This document shows positions 34,979 through 46,426 of a stretch of DNA of 64,000 bases, in pieces. The position numbers and the translations under genes are program-made. This DNA is from Aegilops tauschii subsp. strangulata (lineage: Eukaryota > Streptophyta > Magnoliopsida > Poales > Poaceae): contig NC_053040.3 in the NCBI RefSeq assembly GCF_002575655.3, positions 359,102,267 through 359,166,266 of the forward strand, written 5' to 3'. Numbering within the stretch: the first letter of the stretch is position 1; every line of letters starts with the position of its first letter. The notes under the pieces are model-generated. The model ran no database searches. It was not told the origin of the DNA and worked only from the letters and a program-made list of their open reading frames with translations.

Positions 34979-35227
34979 ATGCCTACAACGTATGAAGAGG
35001 AGGAGGATGAGCACGTGCTCCAGCACGCCGGCGAGGAGGAGCTAGCATGTCATTGTCGTCTCCGCCCGCATGGAGGAGGCTCACATGGTGGCTGTCGCGG
35101 CGGAAGCCGGTCGCGCCCGCGCCGAGCCCGCAAACCGGGTGCGGACCTGGAATCTACCTTCGAGACCTTCAATGCCAAGTGGATCATGCAATCTGAAGGA
35201 ACAATTTGGGTCAGTCGACTCTTGTGA
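34979..35227 (+). CDS. Possible small gene or gene fragment, unknown
   Basis: An 82-residue frame with a Glu/Asp-rich start (YEEEEDEHVLQ), a Gly/Arg-rich middle and DLESTFETFNAKWIMQSEG near the end. High GC3 compared with the flanks. No domain recognised; the downstream 200 bp (35228-35415) is Pro-rich in one frame. It may be a remnant of a GC-rich grass gene, and it may not be coding at all. Confidence 0.25.
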   Translation: MPTTYEEEEDEHVLQHAGEEELACHCRLRPHGGGSHGGCRGGSRSRPRRARKPGADLESTFETFNAKWIMQSEGTIWVSRLL

Positions 35228-35816
35228 GGCGTTGGATGCAACATAGACGGCCAGAAGGGCTTCTTCATCCTCTGCAAATGATGCATTGTTCGTCTTCTCT
35301 CTCAACCTTCGAGCCGCCAGCCCGCCACAGGTCTAACCGCCTACCGCCGCCACCCAGCCCTCCCCTGAACCGCCTACCACCGCCATGCTCCGCCCCAACC
35401 CCGCCATCCATTTAAACCCCGGTACAATCCAATTTTTTCGGTGAACTGCATTCCACACCCAACACTCATAAGATATCATGGGCACCCTGCCACCCTAATA
35501 TATATATTGGGGCAGCTTCTCTGCCGTCTTCTTCCTTCGCTCCGGCGAAGTTCTTCTTTCACAAATCGACTGACCCAAATTATACTACTAGTACGCATTA
35601 AGTATAGTAGGAACGTGAAGAAACGAGTAGCAGTACCAACCAGAAGAAGAACAGTAGTAAGACATACTAGTACGTACTAAAGAGTTCAAACAACGAGAAA
35701 TAACATACTAACATAGTTCTGTTGGGGGCTCAGCGCAACACACCCCTTAAATAAAACTAAGTAACTAGTCCGCTTGACACTGCAGTAGAACCAGCATGAG
35801 CAACGGCACTGCCACC

Positions 35817-36553
35817 TTACTTGGAGTCCTCGTCCACGTCCTCGACTTCGTCCTCGTCCCTCTTCCTTTTCCTCTTCGCCGACACTTCTTTGCTTGAACC
35901 GGACACTGGGCTCTGCTTCTTCATCCAACCCTTGTAGATATTTAAACAAAAGTAGGCATCCGTTGCTGCGTACATGATGTGATCTTCATTTAGTGTCTTC
36001 GACTCCCATGCATGATGAAACTTGGGGTGAGGTTTGTTCAGTTCATCATACGAAGGATCAATCATGGCTGCTGCCAGGGTCAACATTGAAGGCTGAGAGG
36101 AGGACACTAGCTTTCCTTCTAGAGATCGAAGGGCTGGCCCACAACGAGGCCTATCCGACCCAGGACTCTCCTGTCATTCGTAAAATCTACAGTAACAAAT
36201 TTCACTCTTTTGTCCTTGAGGAAGACCTCAAAATCCTGGAACCTAATGTCGGCATGGTATAAGTGGTAGACCAAGCACACGTTATGTATGAAAACCTGGA
36301 TCATGGCGGGCTTCTTCATCTCTGCCTCCTTTAGAAGCTTCTCCTTTTCCAGGACTAAGGTGTACTCAACATCTAGCCCAGCGACCCACTCATCCTTTGA
36401 ACTTTCGAACATGTGTAGGAAGCGACCAAGGCATGCTTCCACCGTCGTGGATCTACAGGTGTAGATGATGATGAAATCATCGCCGGTGATGGTTCTAACC
36501 TTGTACTCACCACCGATCATGAAGATTTGGGAGGCCATGGATTTTGGAGGCAT
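35817..36553 (-). pseudogene. WRN/DnaQ-like 3'-5' exonuclease gene with one frameshift
   Basis: The likely start is the ATG at 36553 (MPPKSMASQ) or 36538. The first frame runs to a TAG at 36121-36119 and holds motif I of a DEDDy exonuclease (VAGLDVEYT, D61 and E63 from 36553), the following strand (AMIQVFIHNVCLVYHLYHAD) and motif II (VKFVTVDFTNDRRVLGR). The frame then shifts by one base near 36121 and continues SLEGKLVSSSQPSML, ending with motif III (YAATDAYFCLNIYKG) and a Lys/Arg/Asp/Glu-rich nuclear-signal-like tail (KRKRKRDEDEVEDVDEDSK). Such plant WEX-like proteins degrade nucleic acid 3' to 5'. Intronless here. All three motifs survive, so the break looks recent, or is a sequencing error. 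Confidence 0.75.
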
Positions 36554-36935
36554 GTTAGGAGAAGTGGAACTGGTGTAATGTGTAAGGACAGGATGATTGG
36601 GAGCAAACTGTTGTAACGTAGAAGACAGGGACAAGTAGGGCGTGCGAATGGCGTAGGGTGGTGGCTTGCCCAGTGGATAAACGGATGCATGCCCCCAAAG
36701 AATTCTCGAGTACTATGCGTGACCCACTAGATGTCATGCCTACGAGACCCACAACGTAGGCCTGACGGTATAGCTTTTGCGTGTTCGCACGCCATGCCGG
36801 CGCGTGAATGTAGCTTTCACTTAATTCCATCAACCGTCGCGCCTCCCGCGACCTTCGCCTCCCTTGCGTGGTCGCGCCCTTTGAGACTTCGGACGGCTAT
36901 AAATGAGCAATTTTTTGCCTACTCTGGATGCATGA

Positions 36936-37190
36936 TACTCCACTGGTCCTTTTTACTCCGCATAAGATTTGTGTCAAGTCAAAGTTTGCAAAGTTCGACC
37001 AAATTTATATTAAAAATATCAATATCTACAATACCAAATATATATATATTATTAAACTATTCATAATGAGTATAAAAATATTGATTTGACATTGTGAATG
37101 TTGATACATTTTTTATAAGTTTGGTCCAAGTAGAGGTACATTGACTTCAGACAAAACTTTTATGCACAATGCAGACTAGTTCCTTCGCCC
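36936..37190. mobile_element. MITE (Stowaway/Mariner-like)
   Basis: Inverted arms: TTACTCCGCATAAGATTTGTG, then AAGTCAAAGTTTGCAAAG on the left, and the inverted CTTTTATGCACAATGCAGACTAG with TTGGTCCAAG on the right, around an A/T-rich centre. The start TACTCCACTGGTCC resembles the common TACTCCCTCCGTCC end. Edges approximate. Confidence 0.6.
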
Positions 37191-37461
37191 AGGTGCGTGC
37201 CATGTCCTATATAGTCATCACAACAAGGTTAGCTATAAGAGTACTACTACCTCCCTTGTAGTTTAAAGGGCTCGATTCAAAAATTTCAGCTACTCTTACC
37301 AAGATAGAGGCGGTGGAATAGTTTTTTTAGTTCGCAAAAGTACTCAGTTAATGCTCTTGTTCTTCACAAAAAATGTGTTTACCAATGCATTATCGCATTG
37401 CATGCATGCATGAACACTAAATGGCAAAGAATTTTTACATGCATTTGTCAATATTCTCTTA

Positions 37462-37680
37462 GGCTACTCATAGTGGAAAGTATCATGTACTAGTATCATG
37501 TACATGATACTAGTGTATGATAGTACCTTTATAGTGGCATGCATGACACAAAGTAGCATAGCATTAAACATGATATGGTATCTCTATGTTACTCTAACCC
37601 ACCCCCCCCCCTCTATTCTTTAAATATTTGCTATTCCCGAGTGCATGATACCAGCTAAGATACCACCACTAGGGCCAGCC
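37462..37680. mobile_element. Tourist/Harbinger-like MITE
   Basis: 219 bp with inverted ends GGCTACTCATAGTGG and (inverted) GGCTGGCCCTAGTGG, flanked by TTA on both sides (37459-37461, 37681-37683), the duplication made by PIF/Harbinger elements. Contains a run of nine C near 37605. Confidence 0.75.
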
Positions 37681-37683
37681 TTA

Positions 37684-38102
37684 ATCATCGCATGCAATAA
37701 TTTAGTGCACATTGAAATCTGAACATGTGTGGGGCGTGTATGTTTTTAATGACTTGAGACTACCCAGCCCAACATGCAATGGTCAATTCATTGCATGTAA
37801 GATGACTTATGCACCGTTCTCCATACCTGCAGGAAGCCCGTTCATGTCTAAATCTTTTCCTCTCCATGTATGAAAACAATCTGCCTGCTTGACTCTCCTT
37901 CTCCCTCCGGCAGTCCCACCACTCCACCCCATGTGAAAACAATCTTCATGTATGACTCTCCTCCCCCCGCGCTCATCCAATCCGTGTGACCAACAATATT
38001 TCCACCCCTCCCCTCCCCCATTATTTACTCCAACAAAAATATGCCCACCTAGCTGTTATGTTAATCACGCGACATATCTTACATAGGTGTGGCATTGCTC
38101 GC
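37684..38102. other. Intergenic, promoter side of the next gene
   Basis: No gene or repeat recognised. A C/T-rich tract (37890-38025) precedes the TATA box at 38103. Confidence 0.5.
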
Positions 38103-38110
38103 TATAAATA
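38103..38110 (+). promoter_or_regulatory. TATA box of the gene at 38186
   Basis: TATAAATA, 76 bp before the ATG, followed by a C/T-rich leader. Confidence 0.6.
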
Positions 38111-38185
38111 CTACGCCTCCCAAGGCATTCGGAAGAACGCTCACGTTCATCGCTATCTCCTCCCCTCCCTCTCACATCGACCACC

Positions 38186-38952
38186 ATGGCATCACCCCTC
38201 CCAAGCCCTAGGCTCCCCTCGCTGCCCCACGTGGAGGGTCACACGTCGTTGTTTCGTTCCTCGCCGCCACTACTCGAGGAGGACACGTCGGTGCTCCGCT
38301 CCTTGCTGCCACCAGTGGAGGATGACGCGTCGGCGTTCCGCTCCTCGCTGTGACGCGTCCAGGTGGACGCGTCAGCGTTCCCAGTCTCGCCAGCACGTGC
38401 ATCGAAGGACGCGCCGGCTCCCTACTATGAGGGGAACATCGCGCTGCCCGTCGAGCCCCCCAGCCTTGAGGAGCTTCGGAAAGAAATGGAGGTCGTGTTG
38501 CGGGAGGCTTTACCTCCGGCAGAGCGCGCCAAAATAGAGGCAGAGAAGAAGGTTGAGGAAGAGAAGCGTGTCACGAGGCTGCTGCCTGGCAGGCCTATGT
38601 CGCGTCCGAGAGAGTCAAGCAATTGGCTCTTTGGCAGAAGGCTCATGCGAGGGCCGTGTGGGTGGCGGAGGACACCCGTGCCAAAGCCCTGAGTGCAGTC
38701 GGGCCCAAGCGCCTCATCTATGCTTGGCGGTACGTGGACCGGGTGCACGCTTCCAGCAAGGAGGAGTACATGTTGGCACCGGATCACCAGACCGGTAAGA
38801 TCGCGCTCGCCCGCCGGCAAGCCGCCAATCAGCACCTCGCGAGTTGCGAGGCTAAGGAAGAGGTGTTGTGTCGCCGCGCTGGGAAACGGCCGCGCACCAG
38901 GGTACTCGTGGCGTGCCGCAAGCGCTCTCGAGAGCGCCGTGGCTTTTATTAG
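38186..38952 (+). pseudogene. Unknown grass protein with nonsense codon and frameshift
   Basis: The ATG at 38186 has a strong context (CCACCATGG) and a TATA box 76 bp upstream. After 55 codons a TGA (38351-38353) interrupts the frame, which then continues in phase. The N-terminal part has three imperfect repeats of about 15 residues (EGHTSLFRSSPPLL, EEDTSVLRSLLPPV, EDDASAFRSSL). A charged helix follows (LEELRKEMEVVLREALPPAE, KIEAEKKVEEEK). Near 38575 the frame shifts, and the sister frame reads AAWQAYVASERVKQLALWQK, HARAVWVAEDTRAKAL and a basic C-terminus (RRAGKRPRTRVLVACRKRS, ERRGFY) to a TAG at 38950-38952. I do not recognise the family; the basic end suggests a nucleic-acid or nuclear role, which is only a guess. 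No intron needed. Confidence 0.55.
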
Positions 38953-39413
38953 GAATAATTTAGTGTCATAAGGCGATCTCATTAGTTTTGGGACAAAAAT
39001 GATAAATCCCGAACGTTCGGGAGTTATTAGCGTCCTTAATTAAGTATGTAAAAGGAAAAGTTTGGAAACCTTTTGTATCTGTACGCATTTGTAAGTACGT
39101 GCATATAGCACAAACTTAACTATACTCGCAGTACACGTGCCTCTCTATATATGCATGTAGACTGTACTACTACTATTATGTATACACATGTGCAAATGCA
39201 CGTTTTAACATTACGATGCGGTTTTGGTAAAAGTAGAAAATAAGCACTAGTCAAGCTTGTGAAACGATTCAATGCAAAATAAATGCAAAAATGCTTGTTT
39301 GATTGTTAACTTTAGCTTCCTTCTCCCTGTGGTTTTTTCTCTATCATACTTTGTACGGAGTATCTCACTGGTCAAGAAGGCATGCAAATTCCAAAACCGC
39401 TTCTGTAACATCC
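38953..39413. other. Intergenic, A/T-rich
   Basis: Nothing recognised except a possible 3' UTR of the preceding gene. GCTTC at 39409-39413 is the left target duplication of the solo LTR. Confidence 0.5.
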
Positions 39414-42120
39414 CAAATTTTCAATTTGGAATGTTATACATAGATCATCATTGCATATCATGTTTTGTTGCATTTTGACAAATCCTCGATAAATCCTAAG
39501 CAACTCAAGGACCCTCGGAGAGAGTTGGGGATTTTCCCGAATTTTTCAAATTAATTTTCCAACGAGGATTTTGGTTTTAATTATTTTTCTCTCCGAAAAA
39601 TATTTCATTTTAAATAAACGACAGGAGAAAATATGACTTCTCCAAAACAATTGAAATACTGGAGGAAAAATGTTAAAAACATTATTTGGATTTTATTTGC
39701 AATTTTTATTGCATTAAAAATATTGCATGTTTTCGAAATATTTATTTTTGATTTTAAAAATGTTCACCCTATTCTAGATTTTCTAACTAGACGGGGAAAA
39801 ATTATTTCATATTTTTCCGATTTTATTTATTTTTCTATGCAATATTTTCCGCGGAACTTATTTAAAAAAAATGCCCGCGCGCCGACTGGGCCAAAGGCCC
39901 AGCCGACGGCCCGCCCGCGCCCTCTCCTTCCTCCGCACGGGAGCTCGCCGCCGGAGTCCGTCCCGTGCACGGAGCCGCCGCCGCCTCGGGTGCCCCCTTC
40001 CCCAAGCACCGACGCACCCCCCCCCCTCCTTAAATACCCCTCCCCCTCGTTTCTCTCCTCACCCCGAGCCGCCGCCGCCGACATCGCCGCCGCCGCCGCC
40101 GGTTGCCTTGCCCGCCGCCGCCGCCGGGAGCCCCGGAGCCGCCGCCCTCGCCGCCCCCCCCCCCCCGAGCCCCGCACCCCGCCGCCAAGCCCCGCCCCGC
40201 CGGAGCCCCTCGCCGGAGCCCGCCGTCGAGGTACTGCCGCCGGCCGTTTTCCGTCGTGGACCGGTTTTTTTTAAAAAAAACCCTTCGTTTAAAAAAAACC
40301 TAGATCGGTTTTTTCTCGGTTTTCTTATTTTGCGAGCGTTCACCGAACCGTTCGTTTTAACGAACGTGTTCGTCGGTTTTTCTCTGTTAACGAACGTCCG
40401 TTATTTAACCGTTCGTTCGTTTTTCTTTTTCGTCGGATTTTCTCGTTATTTTCTCAGATTCGATTTCTAATCGAATCTTCAATTCTGTTTAACTTCTCGC
40501 TCGTTTATCGGAATCAGGCGATTCAAGCGCCTAGAGTTTCGTCTCGAAATTCTCTTTCCGTTTAACTTACTCAAACAAGTTTTTGCTACAGTAAAATTTG
40601 ACCTAGATCCAGATTAGCAAACGAAGTTTCTTTCTTTCGCCGTTTGACTTTCGTTGCTTCTTTCGAGTTGATTCTTTTGCAAACCGGAGTTCTTAAGTTG
40701 AACTTTCTGGTTGGATCTTTCATTCGAGTTTTACCTGTGCATTAGTTGAGTACTGATTGTATGCTTGTTTGTTTGCGATAGAGTACCCGGAGTGTGCCGC
40801 TTGTTACTTCGACTCGTTAGGTTTTGCGGATCATCAGCAAGGCAAGTAACACTTTGATCATACCCCGTTCATACCCAGTTTTTATTGCATTAGATCTATT
40901 CCTCAAACATTGCATGATTAGGATCTAATTAAATTGTGGGTATCTGGGAAGTAGTTGAGGTAGTACCTATTACCTGTTTTACATTATCAAACCCTTGGGA
41001 GTTACTTCTACGTTGCTTTTACTATTGCCATGCTATGCTCGTAGACGTGGATTGGGTTTGAGTGATATTCATGACAGATGTGAGATGTTTAATAATGGTT
41101 CAACTTAAGGTGGCAACTAAAACTCACATCTGGGTGGATTGAGGCACCTGGAGAACCCAGTGTTGTCTGTATGTATAAGGTCCGCCACCCAGGCTCAAAG
41201 GGATCATAAGATTATTCATGCTAGAAACTTCCGTGTGCAGCCACAAGCTATTATGGGCTCTAGCATAGCTGAGTAGGTTACAGGATCTCTTGAAGAGGTG
41301 GACTAGCAGATGTAGGGGAAAGTAGGTGTACCGGTCCATCCAGAGTAAAGAGTGATTGTTTCTGAAAGACTGTGTCTCGGTCATCCGTTTCTCAAACATC
41401 ATGCAGTGCGAGAATCAAGCGGAGGCGATCGAGTCTTGTGGGGAAAAGTGCACAAACCTGTGCAGAGTGTACAAACTGATCATGATTAGCCGTGTCCCCG
41501 GTTATAGACAACTTGAGTATCTAGTACCTGGATTATCATTTGAATCTCATCATCATGTTACTTTTAATTAATTTTGCTGGGTTAATGATGACACTTAATT
41601 GGGATTGAGTTGGAGGTACCTTCTCAATGTTTCAACCACCATGATAGTTAAATAAAATTTATTCCTTTTGAAGTAGGATAAAATTGGCTTTTCGCAAAAC
41701 TGTAACCATAGAGCTTTCCACCAGCCATATATGCATATAGTATAGCATTATTATTGTTCATTGCTCTCTATGTGTTACATTGCCAGCATATGCTATGTGC
41801 TGACCCGTTTTCGGGCTGCAACGTTTCATGTTGCAGACTTTTCAGACGACGAGTAAGGTGCCTTAGGTCGTGGTCTTATACTCAGTGATGCCGCTGGAGT
41901 TGATGGACTCACTTATCTTCCAAGTCTTCCGCTGTTATCGTTATTAGATGGCCTTAAGCCATGTTTTCATACTTAATCTCTTTGGAGATATTCGATGTAA
42001 TAAGTGTGTGATTGCTACTCTGTTATAAATCCCCCATTTGTACTGTGCGTGTCAGCATTACTGATCCAGGGATGACACTGGTGCACAGCAGCACAGGCCA
42101 TTTGAGGTCTGGTCGCTACA
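39414..42120 (+). mobile_element. Solo LTR of a Ty3/Gypsy element
   Basis: 2,707 bp, starting TGTAACATCCCAAATTTT and ending GGTCGCTACA, with a perfect duplication GCTTC at 39409-39413 and 42121-42125. No internal region, so the rest was lost by LTR-LTR recombination. It has a GC-rich stretch (39870-40260) after an A/T-rich promoter-like part. The ORFs there (for example 39633-40274) are low complexity and not called. Confidence 0.9.
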
Positions 42121-42125
42121 GCTTC

Positions 42126-42403
42126 GAACACCCCGTATCGAATTTTTTGCCTAAGAAGTTGTGTCGTGCAATTGGAATTCCAACTTGAGTAACTACTAGT
42201 AGTAGGAGTAGTAGCTAGGGATCGAGTGTGCGAGATGAACGCAGATATGAAATGCAAAAATGACATAGGGATGTGATGGTTGCTTGTCCGTTTATTTTAC
42301 CAGCCACTTATTATTGGAAGTGGTGGGGTTTTGTGATATGACTGCTTTACTACTGCGCCACGAGCGGGGTGAGACTCCCATGCAGGGCCGCCCTCTATGC
42401 TAG
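42126..42403. other. Intergenic
   Basis: No feature recognised apart from a short CTAGTAGTAGGAGTAGTAGC run. Confidence 0.5.
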
Positions 42404-42625
42404 TACTACCTCCGTCGTGGTTTATTAGTCCTCCATGTAATTTGACTGAAGATTTAGCTGAAAAAATGTTAGTGCATGTCAACAAAAACTATATCATTGG
42501 ATTCGTATTTGAACATAGTTTTCAATGACATAATTTTTGGTGGCATGAGCATTTTGTTAGTTAAATTTATGGTCAAAATTTGGCACAAATTACAATGGGG
42601 ACTAATAAACCAGGACCGAGTGCGT
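42404..42625. mobile_element. Stowaway-like MITE at the 3' end of the SINA-like gene
   Basis: Inverted ends: CCTCCGTCGTGGTTTATTAGTC at the left and, inverted, CACTCGGTCCTGGTTTATTAGTC at the right. A/T-rich centre. It supplies the last 50 or so codons and the stop of the adjoining minus-strand frame. Confidence 0.7.
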
Positions 42626-43269
42626 TGCACGGAACAGTGAAATGCATTGACCGGGGAGTCCCCGTGCATCATCTTGGGGTTAACAATCGCTTGAACCCAG
42701 CCCTGTTCCATGTCCACCTTGCCGGGAACGGAGCAGCTCGCCACAGTCTCATTCATCATGAGGGAGGCGCCGAGGTCTCCCTCGTATGCCGAAGGGGCAT
42801 CAACAGTGAGGACGCACCTGTATAGTGCCCTCATGTTGGCATCGGCGGCGTTGCCCCAGATGCACACGACAGAGACAGGGGGGCGGCCTTCGCGGGCCTT
42901 GTCGGTGCCCATTGCCAAAAAGAAGACGCCGTCGTCCTCCTCCGCAGCTAGCAGGGGTCAGTGATCCTCCAGCAACTCCGGCACGGCAAACGGGTAGCAC
43001 TTCTCGTACTTGATGTTCGCCGCGGGCCAGGAGTGATTGACGGACGGTGCCGTGAGGTGATACACAAGGCTCGCCGGTGAGCCCTCAAACGGTTGCGTGC
43101 ACTCATAGCTGTAGCAGGGCGCGTGCGTGCATCTGGACCTAAACTCCGCCACCGAGTGGTAGTGGACGTACCTCTCACAGCTGAAACTCTTGTAGACGCA
43201 GGGCACCTTGCAGGCACCGACCAGGCCGTCCATGCATGAAATGGGAGTGGCCGTAGGGGACGTCGCGCC
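42626..43269 (-). pseudogene. SINA/SIAH-like E3 ubiquitin ligase, RING part missing
   Basis: In one frame it reads a SIAH-type zinc-finger region (VGACKVPCVYKSFSCERYVH, CTHAPCYSYECTQPFEGSPA, LVYHLT), then a TGA at 42960-42958 after LLEDH, then in the same frame AAEEDDGVFFLAMGTDKARE, PPVSVVCIWGNAADANMRAL and MMNETVASCSVPGKVDMEQG up to NAFHCSVQ, the usual C-terminal substrate-binding domain. SINA-like proteins are ubiquitin ligases with an N-terminal RING. Here the N-terminal side is cut at 43269 by an LTR element, and no RING is visible after 50110, so it was absent or farther away. One nonsense codon, a lost RING and a MITE-made C-terminus make this a pseudogene. Confidence 0.78.
43265..43269. 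repeat. Target duplication (left) of the LTR element at 43270
   Basis: GCGCC here and ACACC at 50110-50114. The two differences are G to A at two CpG positions, as expected from decay of methylated cytosines. Confidence 0.55.
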
Positions 43270-44602
43270 TGATACGTCTCCAACGTATCTATAATTTATG
43301 AAGTATCCATGCCATGTTCACAACAATTTTATATGATTTTGGTATGATTTTATTAGAACTAACCCGGACTGACGTTGTTTTCAACAGAACTACCATGGTG
43401 TCGGTTTTTGCACGGAAATAAAAGTTCTCGGGATGGGCTGAAAATTTACGATGATTTTTATGGACCAAAAGAGACCCCCGAAGCACCGGAGCTAGGCCAG
43501 GAAGTGACCGAGGAGGACACAAGCCTAGGGGCGCGCCCCTATGGCTTGTGGGCCCCTCGGGCACCCCCTGACTTGTTTCCAACGCCAAAAATTCTTATAA
43601 ATACCAAAACCTCCGAAAAGAACCCTAGATCAGAAGTTCCGCCATCGCAAGCCTCTGTAGCCACGAAAAACAAATCGGGAGCCCGTTTCGGCACCCTGCC
43701 GGGGGGAACCATCACCGGAGGCCATCTTCATCATCCCGGCGGTCTCCATGACGAGGAGGGAGTAGTTCACCCTCGGGGCTGAGGGTATGTATGAGTAGCT
43801 ATGTGTTTGATCTCTCTCTCGTGTTCTTGATTTGGCACAATCTTGATGTACCGCGAGCTTTGTTACTATAGTTGGATCATATGGTATTTCTCCCCCTCTA
43901 TCTTCTTATGATGAATTGAGTCTTTCTCTTTGAGGTTCTGTTATGTTGGATTGAGTATTGGATTTGAGAACACTTAATGTATGTCTTGCGATGGGATATC
44001 TATGCTGACAATGGGATGTCCTGTTGATTCACTTGATGTATGTTTTTGGCACTCAACTCGCGGATTCCCGAGGTGACATTGGGGTAATCTATGCATAGGG
44101 GTTGATGCATGTTTTCGTCCTACGTTCTTCGATAGAAACTTTAGAGTGATTCTTTGTTACACGTTGAGGGATTGTTATATAATCCAATTATGTTATCATT
44201 GTTGAGAGACTTTGCACTAGTGAAAGTATGAACCCTAGGCCTTGTTTTCAAGCATTGCAATACCGTTTTTGCTCACTTTTACTACTTGCTACCTTGCTGT
44301 GTTTATATTTTCATATTACAAAAACCTATATCTACCATCCATATTACACATGTATCACCATCTCTTCGCCGAACTAGTGCATCTATACAATTTAACATTG
44401 TATTGGGTGTGTTGGGGACACAAGAGACTCTTTGTTATTTGGTTGCAGGGCTGTTTGAGAGAGACCATCTTCATCCTACACCTCCCACAGGTTGATAAAC
44501 CTTAGGTCATCCACTTGAGGGGAAATTACTACTGTCCTACAAAACTCTGTGCTTGGAGGCCCAACACGAGTCTACAAGAAGAAGGTTGTGTAATAGACAT
44601 CA
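43270..44602 (+). repeat. 5' LTR of the element at 43270
   Basis: 1,333 bp, starts TGATACGTCTCCAACGTATC and ends AGACATCA. TATA box TATAAATA at 43596-43603. About 300 bp shorter than the LTRs of the element at 55406. Confidence 0.9.
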
Positions 44603-44612
44603 AACTCTTTTC

Positions 44613-44630
44613 TGGCGCCGTTACCGGGGA
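44613..44630 (+). other. Primer binding site (TGGCGCCGTT type)
   Basis: TGGCGCCGTTACCGGGGA, ten bases after the LTR. It is the type used by many Athila-like grass elements, usually attributed to tRNA-Asp. Confidence 0.8.
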
Positions 44631-44635
44631 GGTTA

Positions 44636-45696
44636 GTGCTTGAAGGTATATATTTAGATCTTGCAATTGAATCTTTTAGTTTCTTTTTTATCACTAGTTT
44701 GTTTTATAAAAGAAAAGTACAAAAATATGGAATTAAGGTTGCTCATATGCTTCATCTTTTTAATGTCTTTTGTGAAAATGATGTAAAGGAAAATTGTGCT
44801 AAAGTGTTAGAAGAAGAAGTCAATAAAATGTTTGGCATAAAACCTTCGAATGGTGAGCATGATTGCAATGTTGTTAGTATGAATTCTTTGAACATCCATG
44901 GTGCTAATGATATGCAAAGCCATAAGCTTGGGGATGCTATGTTTGATGAAGATGATCTTTTTAGTCCCCCAAGTTTTGATGAGAATATTTACTATGATGA
45001 AAGCATGCCTCCTATTTATGATGATTATATTGATGAAAGTGGGTTTGGAAGAGTGTCAATTCTAGGTAATGATCCCACTATTTTGGAGGGTGTTGAATCT
45101 ATAATGATAAAAGTGGATTTGGAGAGGTCATGACTTTATTTAGTGATGAATCCACTATTTTGGAAGAGGTTTCAATTGATTATTATGAGAACAAAGTTGA
45201 TATCTATGATGATTATTGTGATGACACTTATGATATAAAGAATAATGATAATCATGGAACTTGTCATCATAATTTTAATGTTCAATTTTATTATGTCAAT
45301 CAAGTATCTCATGATAGTTATTTTGTTGAGTTTGCTCCCACTATTATGAATGAGAATAAATTTGCTTATGTGGAGAGTAGTAAAATTTGTATGATTGTAG
45401 ATCATGAAAAGAATGCTTTATGTTATAGTTATATTGTTGAATTCATTCATTATTCTACTGAAAATTATTATGAGAGAGGAATATGTGCTTCTACATATTG
45501 CAATAATATCAAGTTTCCTCTCTATGTGTTGAAAATCTTGAAGTTATGCTTGTTTTGCCTTCCTATGCTAGTTGATTCTTGCTCCCATAAATTGTTTGAT
45601 CACAAAATGACTATGCAGAAGAGGGTTAGGCTTAAATGTGCTGGTCATATGCTTCATGATGCTCTCTTTGTGTTTCAATTCCTATCTTTTATGTGA
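44636..45696 (+). pseudogene. Acidic ORF of the non-autonomous element, shortened and shifted
   Basis: Two overlapping frames (44636-45133, 45130-45696) correspond to the start and end of the longer ORF at 57233-59220. Shared pieces are LHLFNVFCENDVKENCAKVL, DCNVVSMNSLNIH, KLGDAMFDEDD, YDDYIDESGFGRVS, MTLFSDESTILEEVSIDY and the C-terminal CNNIKFPLYVLKILKLCLFC. The middle third, with the CCHC knuckle and the basic stretch, is deleted after GANDM. A one-base loss near the ATG at 44731 and another shift near 45130 break it further. Rich in Asp and Glu. Unknown function; no polymerase or protease motif. Confidence 0.75.
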
Positions 45697-46402
45697 GCAT
45701 CATTGAAATCATCATGCCTAGCTAAAAAGGCATTAAAGAAAAGCGCTTGTTGGGAGACAACCCAACACTATTACCTATTTTTGAGTGTTCACATGATTAT
45801 TCTACTGTATTAATCATGTATTTTAGCTTTTGCTTCAATAAAGTGTCATGTAAATCCTTTGGGATAGTGTGGATGATAGTTGACTTGATTCTGTGCAAAA
45901 ACAGAAACTTTTGCGTCCAGTAGCAGAATTTCTAAAATTAACTCGAACATGATAAAATGTTGAATTTTTTACACATGATTTATATACAAATTTTCTACGT
46001 TGTCCTAATGTTTCAGAATTTTTAGAGGTATATAAGTATGGTGGTTATCCAGATCATTACAGACTGTTCTGTTTTTGACAGATTCTGTTTTCAATGCATA
46101 GTTTGCTTGTTTTGTGTTTCCATAGCTTATATTAAGTGATATAAATTGTGTAAATGATAAGGTACAGTAGGCATTGTGTGAGAACAATTATGAATCTTGT
46201 CTTGGCAGTACCAAAGTGAATGATTTGTCTTTATCATACTAACCTATCTTACGAAGTTCCGTTATGTTTTGTGTCAGTGAAGTTTTCAAGTTTTGGGTGA
46301 GATATCGATATGAGGAGAATAAGGAGTGACAAGACCCTAAGCTTGGGGATGAACAAGGCACCCCCATGGTAATATTCAAGGAAGATCCAAGCAACTAAGC
46401 TT

Positions 46403-46426
46403 GGGGATGCCCCAGAAGGCATCCCC
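46403..46426 (+). other. PPT-type hairpin, copy 1
   Basis: Stem GGGGATGCC / GGCATCCCC, loop CCAGAA, preceded by AAGCTT. A degenerate partner lies at about 46340. Confidence 0.75.

Noticed and set aside
34979..35415. A full host gene around the hairpin at 34798
   Set aside because: Only a short frame with unusual composition is visible; kept as a low-confidence entry, not as a gene model.
39633..40274. 213-codon ORF and overlapping frames
   Set aside because: Inside a solo LTR; Pro/Arg runs from GC-rich repeats, no domain.
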